The position numbers and the translations under genes are program-made. Source: Sporomusa acidovorans (GTDB lineage Bacteria; Bacillota; Negativicutes; Sporomusales; Sporomusaceae). From it: 35,546 nucleotides of DNA. Positions within the stretch are counted from its first letter, which is position 1, and each line of letters starts with the position of its first letter. The notes beneath the pieces were generated by a model. It was not told where the DNA came from. It worked only from the letters and a program-made list of their open reading frames with translations, and did no database searches. Positions 6,713 through 15,083 of this stretch are shown here, in pieces. The stretch lies in NCBI RefSeq assembly GCF_900101845.1, contig NZ_FNAM01000051.1, forward strand, positions 1-35,546, written 5' to 3'.

Positions 6713-8623
6713 TTAATGCAGACCGAGAACCTGTCGTTTTTTCATAATGTGGGCTTCGAGGCCGTTGGCTGCTTCCACAGGATCATCGGATACTGCAACT
6801 TTGCCGCCAGTTAGACCTTCAACATCTTCGGTTAACAGTTTCAGAAGACGTGGGGCTCCAGTGATACTAGGCGGTGGTGCAAGATGCGTGTAAGCACCGT
6901 AGGCAACAGCGAAGACGCCATCAATAGTTGCTTTTTGTTCTAACCACTGCGGTGCGGTTACTGCGATCGGTAATTGCGGTACGTCCACATCCAGATGATC
7001 AGCCAATGCGGTTACAAGCATACTGATGCGGCCTGTATCAGTGCAGGTACCAAAAGGCAATACCGGCGGAATCTTGAGAGCGTTACAAACCTCTTGCAGG
7101 CCGGGGCCGGCTAATTTAATCGCATCCAGATTCGCTAATCCAGCTACCTCAAGAGCGTGACAGCCACAACCTCCCGCAACAATAAGAATATCGCGTTTAA
7201 TTAGTTCTTGCGCTAAGTTGACGGTCACATAGTCTTGCGGCCCGTTTTTGAGTGAGGTGCAATTAACCAGTGCTACTACACCCTTGATTTTTCCCGCAGT
7301 GATAACGTCAACCAACGGGTCTAGTTTACCGCCAAGTGCTTTGAGTACCGCTTCCGTTGAGAAGCCAGCAATGGCTTTTGTTTTGTAATTAGGAACTCTA
7401 GGTTCGATTTTGTTACGACGGTGCTTGTAGTTCTCAAGCCCTAGCTCTATTAGCTTCTCGGCGATAAATTTAGCTTCTGGTGGTTTATAGTCATAAGTAA
7501 ATTTCAAGCCAGGGATTCTGACTATGTCATTGACGCTTACCAGGGTAACTTGATATTTCTCAGCGTAAGGTGCTAAATTCGGCGGACAACAGTTTTCGTC
7601 CATCGCAAAGACATCAACAGTACCGGTGGCTAAAAGTGGTTCGATATGAAGCCAGTTGCCAGTCAGACCACCAAACACATCGCTCATTTCAGCCCGCTGT
7701 AATAGTTCTTGACCAGTTTCAATTGAGCCTATAACCTTTATACCTTTTGCACCAGCGGCTTTTGCCGCATCACGCCATTTTGTTTCGTTGGCCAGTTGCA
7801 TAGTAGCAAAGCCTGTCCATGGTTGGTGACCATTAAACACGATATTCACATAATCAGGGTCCATGATACCAAGGTCAACATCCACTTCATGAGGCGTTGG
7901 TGTACCGTAGAGAATATCTTGAACCATCTCAAGACCAATTTGTGAAGTATAGATTGTAGCTATGCCTAACCGCATGGCTTTTTTCGCTAATGAAACATAA
8001 TCACCGTCAACGTTAGTTAGGCAACTGGCGGTAGCATCCTGAATTTCATAAAGCACACCAGCGGGGAAAAGTGCTAGGTCACGCCATACTTTTTGCCGGT
8101 GCTTGGGGGCAAATGCTGTAATCATCTTACTTGGATCATCATAATCATGGTGAAGTTCTTCAGTCAGAGATTCGGCTAGCTTATACGCCATTTCGTTAAC
8201 CGTAGCAGTTGTTTCAATGCCGAGTTTACTACACATAAACTTAAGCTTGCCGACATCTTTGATTTGAAAAGGTGTTTTGCCTTCTGCTGTTGATTTTAAG
8301 GTGCGAAAGGCTTGATAAGCATGGTGAGTATAAGTTGCACTACCCATTACATTTAATAACAAGAATGCACGCATTGCCATTGCATCTCGATCAATACCGC
8401 AAACGCCTAAAACTGCACCGGATTTATCTGAGATGCGGCAAGGTCCGTGTGAACATAGTTGACAGCTGTTACCCTGTAAGCAGAAATTACAACGGATTTT
8501 CTCCTGTGGTGGATACCGATCAAAAACATTGCTCATATCGTCTGCGTGCAGCTTTTCGTACATTTCAAGCACAGATGGATGGATGCTAATACGCTGTTGT
8601 GTAGAGCTAAATTGATCTGTCAT
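6713..8623 (-). CDS. cooS: Ni-containing carbon monoxide dehydrogenase catalytic subunit, divergent
   Basis: Catalyses reversible CO oxidation to CO2. From the ATG at 8623 the protein has 636 residues, normal for CooS. The N-terminal cluster region reads IRCNFCLQGNSCQLCSHGPCRI: Cys45 and Cys48 form a CX2C pair where classical enzymes have CX7C for the D-cluster, and Cys54, 57, 62 and 75 fit the B-cluster. C-cluster candidates are His266, Cys345/346, Cys455, Cys486 and Cys527, with catalytic Lys564. No cysteine occurs between His266 and Cys345, so the ligand equivalent to Cys295 of C. hydrogenoformans CooS-II is absent; the local sequence is GSIETGQELL. A GTG at 8704 with a perfect AGGAGG could add 27 residues of unusual sequence. 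It is flanked by NAD genes, not by acs genes. Confidence 0.9.
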   Translation of the reverse strand: MTDQFSSTQQRISIHPSVLEMYEKLHADDMSNVFDRYPPQEKIRCNFCLQGNSCQLCSHGPCRISDKSGAVLGVCGIDRDAMAMRAFLLLNVMGSATYTHHAYQAFRTLKSTAEGKTPFQIKDVGKLKFMCSKLGIETTATVNEMAYKLAESLTEELHHDYDDPSKMITAFAPKHRQKVWRDLALFPAGVLYEIQDATASCLTNVDGDYVSLAKKAMRLGIATIYTSQIGLEMVQDILYGTPTPHEVDVDLGIMDPDYVNIVFNGHQPWTGFATMQLANETKWRDAAKAAGAKGIKVIGSIETGQELLQRAEMSDVFGGLTGNWLHIEPLLATGTVDVFAMDENCCPPNLAPYAEKYQVTLVSVNDIVRIPGLKFTYDYKPPEAKFIAEKLIELGLENYKHRRNKIEPRVPNYKTKAIAGFSTEAVLKALGGKLDPLVDVITAGKIKGVVALVNCTSLKNGPQDYVTVNLAQELIKRDILIVAGGCGCHALEVAGLANLDAIKLAGPGLQEVCNALKIPPVLPFGTCTDTGRISMLVTALADHLDVDVPQLPIAVTAPQWLEQKATIDGVFAVAYGAYTHLAPPPSITGAPRLLKLLTEDVEGLTGGKVAVSDDPVEAANGLEAHIMKKRQVLGLH

Positions 8624-8703
8624 AATGGTCCCTGCCTTTCTAAGAAAATGAAAACTGTTACATATAATCCTATTATTAGCGAAAAACGAAAATTTATTAT
8701 TCA

Positions 8704-8721
8704 CACTATCCTCCTAGATAG
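8704..8721 (-). promoter_or_regulatory. small hairpin presenting a Shine-Dalgarno sequence upstream of cooS
   Basis: On the minus strand ACTATC-TAGGAG-GATAGT forms a 6-bp stem with the ribosome binding site in the loop, directly before a GTG at 8704. That GTG is in frame with cooS and 27 codons upstream of the ATG at 8623. It either marks an alternative start or a translational control element. Confidence 0.4.
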
Positions 8722-8743
8722 TATGCATCAAAAAAGTACATAC

Positions 8744-8773
8744 TTGTCCGTAATTCTATATCAACTATATAAT
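8744..8773 (+). promoter_or_regulatory. candidate promoter for the sirtuin/pnc genes
   Basis: TTGTCC at 8744-8749 and TATAAT at 8768-8773 with an 18-nt spacer, about 140 bp before the first sirtuin gene. Confidence 0.45.
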
Positions 8774-8915
8774 ACAATCAAATCAAAGTAAAGGAGGGTT
8801 CAAACAGGAAGAAAAACATATTACACCTCTAATTCTAATGTTTGTTTTTGAGGGTGTGCTATATAAGTGAATGTTTTCAACAATGAAGCAATATCGCTAG
8901 AAGGACAAATAAAGT

Positions 8916-9410
8916 ATGTTATCACAACAATATGAAGACAACATAGACACAATATTGCAGAAAATCCACGAAGCTGAGGCGATTGTGGTTGGCGGTGCCG
9001 CCGGTATGTCTGCGGCTGCCGGATATAACTGGTATCGAGATGATGCAATGTTTCGAAAGTATTTTAACGCATTTGCTGAAGAATATGGGATCGACAGCAT
9101 CTTTGGAGGCTTTTACTATCGCTTCCGCACTGAGGAAGAACGGTGGGCATATCTTGCCACTTTGATCAACTTTGTAGCGGATGTCCCCATCGGCCGGCCT
9201 TATAAGGATTTATATAAAATTCTGCGTGGTAAAAACTATTTTATTCTTACGACAAATCAAGACACTCAATTTTTACAAGTGTTCCCAGAAGAAAAAGTCA
9301 GTGCCATTCAGGGTAACTGGACATATTTACAGTGTGGACGCCCCTGTCACGACGGTATTTATCATTATGCGGAACAGGCAAAGACAGGATCATTAGGCTC
9401 TCCCACTTAA
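8916..9410 (+). pseudogene. Sir2-family protein, class M-like, C-terminally truncated
   Basis: A 164-residue relative of the next gene, which has 281 residues. The Rossmann NAD-binding start is visible (EAIVVGGAAGMSAAAG, about 21-36), then TTNQD at 112-116 in place of the sirtuin TQN(I/V)D motif. Gln132 (AIQGN) stands where deacetylating sirtuins have the catalytic His, and the first zinc-ribbon cysteines are Cys140 and Cys144. The protein stops shortly after, so the second zinc cysteine pair and the rest of the Rossmann fold are lost. Only about 70 bp separate the stop from the next gene, so the missing 3' part has been deleted. Probably a decayed tandem duplicate. Confidence 0.75.
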
Positions 9411-9491
9411 ACATAAATAATTTCGCATTGTAAGGAATGAATTTATTCGGCGGCACAGATTCATCAAAATTTTATAAGAATGGAGGATAAC

Positions 9492-10337
9492 ATGGAAGAG
9501 AAATATCGTAAGGTCTTAACAAAAATCCAAGAGGCTGACGCGATTGTAATCGGCGCTAGTAACGGCCTCTCCATTTCGGAAGGTATTCATATCTTTGCGG
9601 ATGATTCATCTTTCCAGGAGAATTTTGGCGATTTCCGTAAAAAGTATGGTTTTCGCAGCATCATACAGGGATGTATTTACCCATATCCTTCCCAGGAAGA
9701 AAAGTGGGCATTTTTCAGCCGTATGTTCGAATACTTTTTATACAACAAGGAAACCAGTCCGGTCATGAAGAACCTTTATGAACTGGTGAAAGATAAAAAC
9801 TATTTTGTGGTTACCTCTAATATAGATGCTCATTTTACACTGGCAGGATTTCCTAAGGAGCGCCTCTTCGAAATAGAAGGCAATTGTCGGAATCTGCAAT
9901 GTTCGCATGGTTGTCATAATCGAATTTATCCAGGCGACGAAATACTGAGCAAAATGGCCCAAAACCAAGAGAATGGAAAAGTCCCTCCGAATCTTATTCC
10001 TAAGTGTCCTGAGTGTGGCGACCCAATGCAAGTCCATGTCGAAGTCGATAGGAATTTTCTAAGAGACCAGTCCTGGCAAACCAGCTATCAGGCTTATCAG
10101 GATTTTATCGATAAAGCCCATGGTAAAAAATTAGTCCTGCTGGAATTAGGTGTGGGTGCCAGAAATCAAATGATTAAAGCCCCATTTATGAAGTTAACCA
10201 GTCTTGAGGAATATGCTACCTACATTACTTTTAATAAAGGCGGCGAGCTTTATATTCCAGATGTGATTGCTGCTAAATCCATTGGTATTGACGGCGATAT
10301 TGCGGAAGTGTTGCAGCAATTAGTGCAGATGAAATAA
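9492..10337 (+). CDS. Sir2-family protein resembling class M (SirTM) ADP-ribosyltransferases
   Basis: A 281-residue intact sirtuin-fold protein using NAD. The start at 9492 has GGAGG five bases upstream; an ATG at 9480 contains that site. Motifs: GASNGLSIS at 21-29 (NAD-binding GAG loop), TSNID at 108-112, zinc-ribbon cysteines Cys137, Cys141, Cys172 and Cys175. The catalytic His of deacetylases is replaced (Glu129 in FEIEGN). SirTM enzymes also lack this His and ADP-ribosylate lipoyl-carrier proteins, so transferase rather than deacetylase activity is inferred. The usual SirTM partners (macrodomain, GcvH-L, LplA) are not present here; instead NAD-salvage genes surround it. Confidence 0.8.
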   Translation: MEEKYRKVLTKIQEADAIVIGASNGLSISEGIHIFADDSSFQENFGDFRKKYGFRSIIQGCIYPYPSQEEKWAFFSRMFEYFLYNKETSPVMKNLYELVKDKNYFVVTSNIDAHFTLAGFPKERLFEIEGNCRNLQCSHGCHNRIYPGDEILSKMAQNQENGKVPPNLIPKCPECGDPMQVHVEVDRNFLRDQSWQTSYQAYQDFIDKAHGKKLVLLELGVGARNQMIKAPFMKLTSLEEYATYITFNKGGELYIPDVIAAKSIGIDGDIAEVLQQLVQMK

Positions 10338-10373
10338 AAGAATTTTATAAATATGAGACTAAAGGAGAAAAAA

Positions 10374-10750
10374 ATGTTTTTAGAACAGGTTATGAATGAC
10401 CCTTCGGCCAGCCGGTTGCAATGCGCTATAAACGATGGTGTGAATTTATGGAGCAAAATATCGAGTTTTGGCTGCCGGACAGTGTCAAGCACACCAAAGA
10501 GCATTGCGCCCGCGTGTTGCTGTTGGCACTGGTCATCGCACATCAAATTGGGCTGAGTGAGGAAGAAATGGACGCACTTAGCATGGCGGCTATTTTCCAT
10601 GACTCTCGCCGCCTCAATGATTGGCTGGATAAGGGACATGGCAAGCGGGCGGCAGAATATTATGAGGATTATTGCTGTGAGCATGATACGAAAAGTAATA
10701 AGCAGGCAATTCCTGCGGGAACATGTAAGCGACATCTGAAAATAAATTAA
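10374..10750 (+). pseudogene. HD-domain phosphohydrolase remnant
   Basis: An AAAGGAG site at 10360-10366 precedes the ATG at 10374 (MFLEQVMNDPSASRLQ). The frame then changes near 10435-10445 into one reading EFMEQNIEFWLPDSVKHTKEHC. That frame has the metal-binding His (KHTKEH) and the HD doublet (AIFHDSRRLND), followed by GHGKRAAEYY. The C-terminal region with the expected later His/Asp ligands is replaced by a short unrelated tail. So there is both a frameshift and a truncation. Substrate unknown; its place between a sirtuin gene and pncA suggests nucleotide-related work. Confidence 0.6.
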
Positions 10751-10799
10751 AGCTTCTTATGAAGGCTGGTCTGACATAACAGTAAGGAGGGATTAAAGA

Positions 10800-11336
10800 A
10801 TGAAGGTTCTAGTAGTAATTGATATGCAGAATGATTTTATTAATGGAGCGCTTGGTACGAAGGAAGCTGTAAAGATTGTTGATTCTGCGAAAGCGAAGAT
10901 TGACAGTTATCTGGCAGCAGGAGACATTGTCATTTATACACAAGATACCCATACCGAGGCATACCTTCAGACACAAGAAGGACAAAAGCTGCCTGTTGAG
11001 CATTGCATAAAAGGGACGCCCGGCTGGGAAATTGCGCAAAAGGTGTATGTGAGCGGATGTCAGGTGATTGAAAAGCCTTCTTTCGGTTCAATAGAGCTTG
11101 CTGAACTGATTACAGGGATGAAGGAAATACAGTCTATCGAGCTGATTGGGCTTTGTACGGATATCTGTGTGATTTCAAATGCAATGATTTTGAAAGCAAA
11201 AATGCCAGAGGTTCCGATGGTGGTTGACGCATCCTGCTGTGCAGGTGCGACTTTGGAAGGACATCAAAACGCACTGTATGCAATGAAGACATGTCAGATT
11301 GAGGTGATCGGAGGAAAAGACGATGACTCAGTTTAA
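10800..11336 (+). CDS. pncA: nicotinamidase / isochorismatase-family cysteine hydrolase
   Basis: Hydrolyses nicotinamide to nicotinate and ammonia, the first step of bacterial NAD salvage. The 178-residue protein keeps the catalytic triad Asp8 (IDMQNDF), Lys92 (EKPSFGS) and Cys123 (GLCTDICVISNA), and metal-binding candidates Asp49, His51 (QDTH) and His68. The preceding ribosome binding site is AAGGAGGG. Its end overlaps the start of pncB by 14 bp, which indicates translational coupling and supports nicotinamide as substrate over other isochorismatase-family substrates. Nicotinamide released by the neighbouring sirtuin would be recycled by this enzyme. Confidence 0.9.
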   Translation: MKVLVVIDMQNDFINGALGTKEAVKIVDSAKAKIDSYLAAGDIVIYTQDTHTEAYLQTQEGQKLPVEHCIKGTPGWEIAQKVYVSGCQVIEKPSFGSIELAELITGMKEIQSIELIGLCTDICVISNAMILKAKMPEVPMVVDASCCAGATLEGHQNALYAMKTCQIEVIGGKDDDSV

Positions 11337-12774
11337 CCAGCGTAATATCAGCATGATGATGGATTTATATGAAATGACGATGGCAAACGGGTATTTTGCG
11401 GGGCAAAATGAAATGAAACGGGTCGCATTTGACGTATTCTACCGTAAAAATCCGGATAATGGAGGTTTCGCAATCTTTGCAGGATTAGAGCAGATAATAG
11501 AGTATGTAGAAAATCTGCACTTTGACACAGATGACATAGAATATTTCCGCTCGCTGAATCTTTTTAGTGAAGCCTTCTTGGACTATCTAAGTAATTTTCG
11601 GTTCAAAGGCGATATTTACGCCTTCCAGGAGGGAACCATTATGTATCCCAATGAACCGATTATTACCGTAATAGCCCCGCTCATTGATGCACAGTTAGTA
11701 GAAACGGCAATTCTGACACAAATCAACCATCAGTCCTTGATTGCCACGAAAACAAGGCGCATCGTGAGTGCTGCAGGCGGGCGGACCGTATCTGATTTCG
11801 GTGCAAGGCGCGCTCATAATGTTGATGCGGCGGTTTATGGCGCAAGGGCTGCTTATATCGGTGGAGCCAGTAGTACATCTAATGTCATGGCCGGAAAACA
11901 ATTTGGGATTCCTGTCAGCGGAACGATGGCACACAGTTGGGTCATGTTCTACAAAGATGAATATGAGGCGTTTCGGCATTACGCAGAAAATTATCCAGAT
12001 GCAACCGTGCTGCTGGTAGACACGTATGATGTCATTCATTCGGGCATCCCGAATGCCATCCGGGTAGCAAAGGAAGTTCTGGAGCCAATGGGGAAACGAC
12101 TGAAAGGTGTGCGTTTGGATTCCGGAGACCTTGCATACCTCTCGAAAAAGGCACGTGAGATGCTGGACGATGCCGGGCTTCAGGACTGTAAGATTTTTGT
12201 ATCGAACAGTCTGGATGAATATACGATTAATTCAATTCTCAACCAAGGCGGCTGCATCGACAGCTTTGGCGTGGGAGAACGTCTGATTACGGCGAAAAGT
12301 GACTCGGTATTCGGTGCGGTATATAAGCTTGCCGCTGTGGAAGAAGATGGCATATTTGTACCGAGGATCAAGATGTCGGAAACCGTTGAGAAAATCACAA
12401 ATCCGGGGCTTAAAAAAGTATATCGCGTCTATTGTAAGGAAGGAAACGCGGTAGCAGACTTGATTACGAGGGCGGACGAAATCGTGGATATGGACAAACC
12501 CTACCGATATGTCGATCCAGAAAAACCTTGGAAAAACCGCTACTTCACCAACTGCACCGTGAAAGAATTGCAGCAGCTTGTGGTGAAAGATGGGAAACGG
12601 GTATATCAGGCGCGTAGCCTGGATGAGATCCGTAAGTTTGTAGAGCAACAATTGGAAACCGAAATTTGGCAAGAAGAGCAGCGGTTTGAAAATCCGCATA
12701 AGCACTATCTAAATATGAGTCCGTACTACTATGAATTGAAGATGAGCCTGCTGCATGAAGCGCAGAATGCATGA
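11323..12774 (+). CDS. pncB: nicotinate phosphoribosyltransferase
   Basis: Converts nicotinate and PRPP to nicotinate mononucleotide, using ATP. The protein has 483 residues, typical of the Firmicute-type enzyme. It starts MTQFNQRNISMMMDLYEMTMANGYF, with the Tyr/Met-rich substrate loop. The catalytic His204 lies in SGTMAHSWV, the PRPP-binding region includes GVRLDSGDLAYLSK, and SNSLDEYTI and SFGVGERLI are also conserved. Translation is coupled to pncA through a 14-bp overlap. Its product would need NadD and NadE to become NAD, but both local copies are broken, so other copies must exist if this route is used. Confidence 0.93.
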   Translation: MTQFNQRNISMMMDLYEMTMANGYFAGQNEMKRVAFDVFYRKNPDNGGFAIFAGLEQIIEYVENLHFDTDDIEYFRSLNLFSEAFLDYLSNFRFKGDIYAFQEGTIMYPNEPIITVIAPLIDAQLVETAILTQINHQSLIATKTRRIVSAAGGRTVSDFGARRAHNVDAAVYGARAAYIGGASSTSNVMAGKQFGIPVSGTMAHSWVMFYKDEYEAFRHYAENYPDATVLLVDTYDVIHSGIPNAIRVAKEVLEPMGKRLKGVRLDSGDLAYLSKKAREMLDDAGLQDCKIFVSNSLDEYTINSILNQGGCIDSFGVGERLITAKSDSVFGAVYKLAAVEEDGIFVPRIKMSETVEKITNPGLKKVYRVYCKEGNAVADLITRADEIVDMDKPYRYVDPEKPWKNRYFTNCTVKELQQLVVKDGKRVYQARSLDEIRKFVEQQLETEIWQEEQRFENPHKHYLNMSPYYYELKMSLLHEAQNA

Positions 12775-13214
12775 CAACAGCAGGGAGATAAGATCAGAGT
12801 GGAAAGGCAGCCAGGGCTGCTGGTAATCAGGCAGCTGGGCGAGCGGGAAACGAGTCGGGCCCGGCTATCAATGGATGCTGCATCAAGTGCACAAAGAAGT
12901 GAGTTTTGAAGAACGTACACGGTCCTTTTCTTGACTTTGCTCGCGAGAACGAATATGATACTGGTGTAATATAAAGAAAAGGGGAATGACTCATCGGCTG
13001 CCAGCGAAGCTGGGGCGAAACCACGGCAAGCCGGCAGATCACCCGGTACCGCAACGCGGAGATCCGTCGGCGGTACCGAAGCAAGTAGGGCGGTTCTTGA
13101 CAGGATAATCCAGAAGTGATTCGCGCTGAATTTGAGACAATGCAACAGGATTTGTTCGTTTGCACTTTGGTTCTGGTCACATCTGGGAAAACTCATAATA
13201 CAATTGAAGAAAAT
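12775..13214. other. GC-rich unexplained stretch after pncB
   Basis: About 440 bp that are richer in G+C than the neighbouring spacers, with several short inverted repeats (for example GGTACCG at about 13046 facing CGGTACC at about 13073). A 40-codon frame starting at the ATG at 12989 has AAAAGGGGA before it but no recognisable product. No known RNA family signature was recognised. It may be a structured RNA, an element remnant, or the decayed end of the NAD island. Confidence 0.4.
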
Positions 13215-13255
13215 GCCATCAGATTGCATAAAATCTGGTGGCTTTTTTTTCTTTT
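13215..13255 (+). terminator. rho-independent terminator of the pncA-pncB operon
   Basis: GCCATCAGATT (13215-13225) pairs with AATCTGGTGGC (13232-13242), with one G-U pair, followed by eight T residues. Confidence 0.8.
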
Positions 13256-13307
13256 CTATGTTTTTTATTTTTCTCAACCGACAGATTCTTTTCTAACATC
13301 ATTCTAC

Positions 13308-14785
13308 TCAATTTTGCTTTTGAGGAGAACTAGTTGTATCGCTGATAGACTGGGCTTTATAAAAAACAGAATTAATTCCAAGCCGGCGGAGGTGATAATG
13401 CAAATTTTGCCTGGTAATACCTAGTTGAATAGCGCATTGGCTGACGTTGCCACTATTTAGTATTAATGCGTTCTCAATGGTTTGTTTCTCGTATTGACGT
13501 ACAAGTTCAGGCAGTGGTTTGTTAGATGTTGCTTCAATATTACTTAAGCAGGTAGTTTCTTGATCACCAATAAGTCTTTTTTTTAAAAGTCTAGGTAGAT
13601 GCTCATTAGATAATATTGTCTCTGTGCTTTCAGTCATACTCATAGCACTTTCAATTACATGCTCTAACTCGCGGACATTTCCCGGCCAATGATAAGATAA
13701 GAAAAGTTGCAACAAATCTTGAGCTATGAGTTTTATATTCATCGATAGTTGTTCATTGAACCGGGATACAAACTCTTTTGCCAGCATAGGTATGTCTTCC
13801 GCTCGCTCGCGTAAGGGAGGAATATCCAGAATAACGGGTGTCAAACGGTATAAAAGATCTTCCCGGAAAGAGCCATTGCGGGCCATAATAAATAAGTCTT
13901 GGTTGGTTGCGCTAATTATGCGGCACGAAATCTTGCGTTCTTTATTATCGCCCAAGCGTCGAACTGTTTTATCCTGTAGTAATCGTAATAACTTTGCTTG
14001 TAAGGGAATTGTGAGCGAGTTTATCTCATCCAAAAATAAAGTTCCATTCTCGGCCTGCTCAAAAAAACCGGGTGTGTCTAATGCTCCAGAAAATGCGCCT
14101 TTACAGTCCCCATCATCAGGCTTTCCATTAGAGTTTCTGGTATCGCCGCACAGTTTACGGCAATAAAAGGGCGAGAGTTGTATGCACTCGCATTATGTAT
14201 GCCTTGTGCAAATAACTCTTTACCTGTGCCTGTTTCGCCCAAAAGCATCACTGTAGATTGGTTTTGCGCTACCTTGCGGGCTTGTTTTAAGGTTTTCTGG
14301 ATTGCGACACTGTTACCGATAATATCGTCAAGTGTATATAGGGTGCCATTGGTGATTCTGTTAGATTTTTTATTGTTAAATGAATTTATCACCATGGTAA
14401 GTAATTCGTTTATTGATGGCTTATCTCTGCCGATGGAGATAACCGCAGATAAATTTCCATTTTGAAAAAATGGGTATGAATTATATACAATATCGACTTT
14501 TTTGCCAGCAATTGTTGTATAAGTCATGTACTGATCTAGCAATGGTTCGGGATTCTTTGTTATAGCATAGCGTTGGAAGTTTTCAAGCTCTAAGTAATAT
14601 ACGTCAACGTCTTTTTTTCCCACCACGTGGTTATGGGTTGTCCCATCCATTTTTTTATGAGCTTTATTACAGATAAGAATAGTTCCGTCTACGCTCACGG
14701 CATAGACTCCATCCGATACCACATCAATAATGGAATGCAATAAACGGTTTTCATTTTCTAAATCTTCATAAGTTTTCCTTAGCAT
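13308..14785 (-). pseudogene. sigma-54-dependent activator (PAS-AAA+-Fis), frameshifted
   Basis: Enhancer-binding regulator for the divergent methyltransferase operon. The ATG at 14785 follows GGGAGGGG. The N-terminal part holds a PAS-like sensor (about residues 15-120), then DDIIGNSVAIQKTLKQA and the Walker A motif GETGTGKE. At about 14092 one A is missing in the GTAAAGGCGC run, so the frame breaks inside the sigma-54 contact loop: the next frame reads GAFSGALDTPGFFEQA. It continues with Walker B (LFLDEIN), the sensor segment FREDLLYRLTPVILDIPPLRER, the GNVREL motif and a Fis-type helix-turn-helix (SGNVSQCAIQLGITRQNLHYHLRRLGI). Total length is normal when the indel is repaired. Either the gene is dead or one base was miscalled. 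Confidence 0.87.
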
Positions 14786-14827
14786 CAAAACAGCCCCTCC
14801 CAATATTGCAAGATGTTTACCAAGTAT

Positions 14828-14865
14828 CTGAAAGTATTCTTATCATCTGAAAGGAAATCTTTCAG
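14828..14865. promoter_or_regulatory. upstream activator sites, distal pair
   Basis: CTGAAAGGAAATCTTTCAG at 14847-14865 is an inverted repeat with 7-bp arms. A second degenerate copy starting CTGAAAG lies immediately before it at 14828-14845. They match the site at 14962-14980 and lie about 200-240 bp before the -24 element, as enhancers do. Confidence 0.75.
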
Positions 14866-14961
14866 TGTATTGTATCGCTTTTTGAGATAATTAGCAAGTT
14901 TTGTTTTATTTGAAATATTCGAAAAATAATGATGGCACTGTGCGCGTTTTTCCGTGTTCAA

Positions 14962-14980
14962 GTGAAAGGAATCCTTTCAG
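14962..14980. promoter_or_regulatory. upstream activator site, proximal
   Basis: GTGAAAGGAATCCTTTCAG differs from the distal site at 14847-14865 in three positions. Its core TGAAAGGA-A-TCCTTTCA is a perfect inverted repeat. The centre is about 97 bp upstream of the -24 element. Confidence 0.78.
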
Positions 14981-15067
14981 TAGTGGATGGAGTTAATTTA
15001 TTGGATAAAGCATGAAATTTTTAAAATCCTGCGATTTTGTTCACTGTTTTTATAACATACAAAAGAA

Positions 15068-15083
15068 TGGCACGGATTGTGCA
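15068..15083 (+). promoter_or_regulatory. sigma-54 (-24/-12) promoter of the methyltransferase operon
   Basis: TGGCACGGATTGTGCA fits the consensus TGGCACG-N4-TTGCA with one mismatch and keeps the essential GG and GC. Transcription would start near 15094, leaving a leader of about 110 nt before the corrinoid protein gene. Confidence 0.88.

Noticed and set aside
12729..13277. 182-codon minus-strand frame after pncB
   Set aside because: It runs through the pncB terminator, is Ser/Cys-rich without domain features and has no ribosome binding site.
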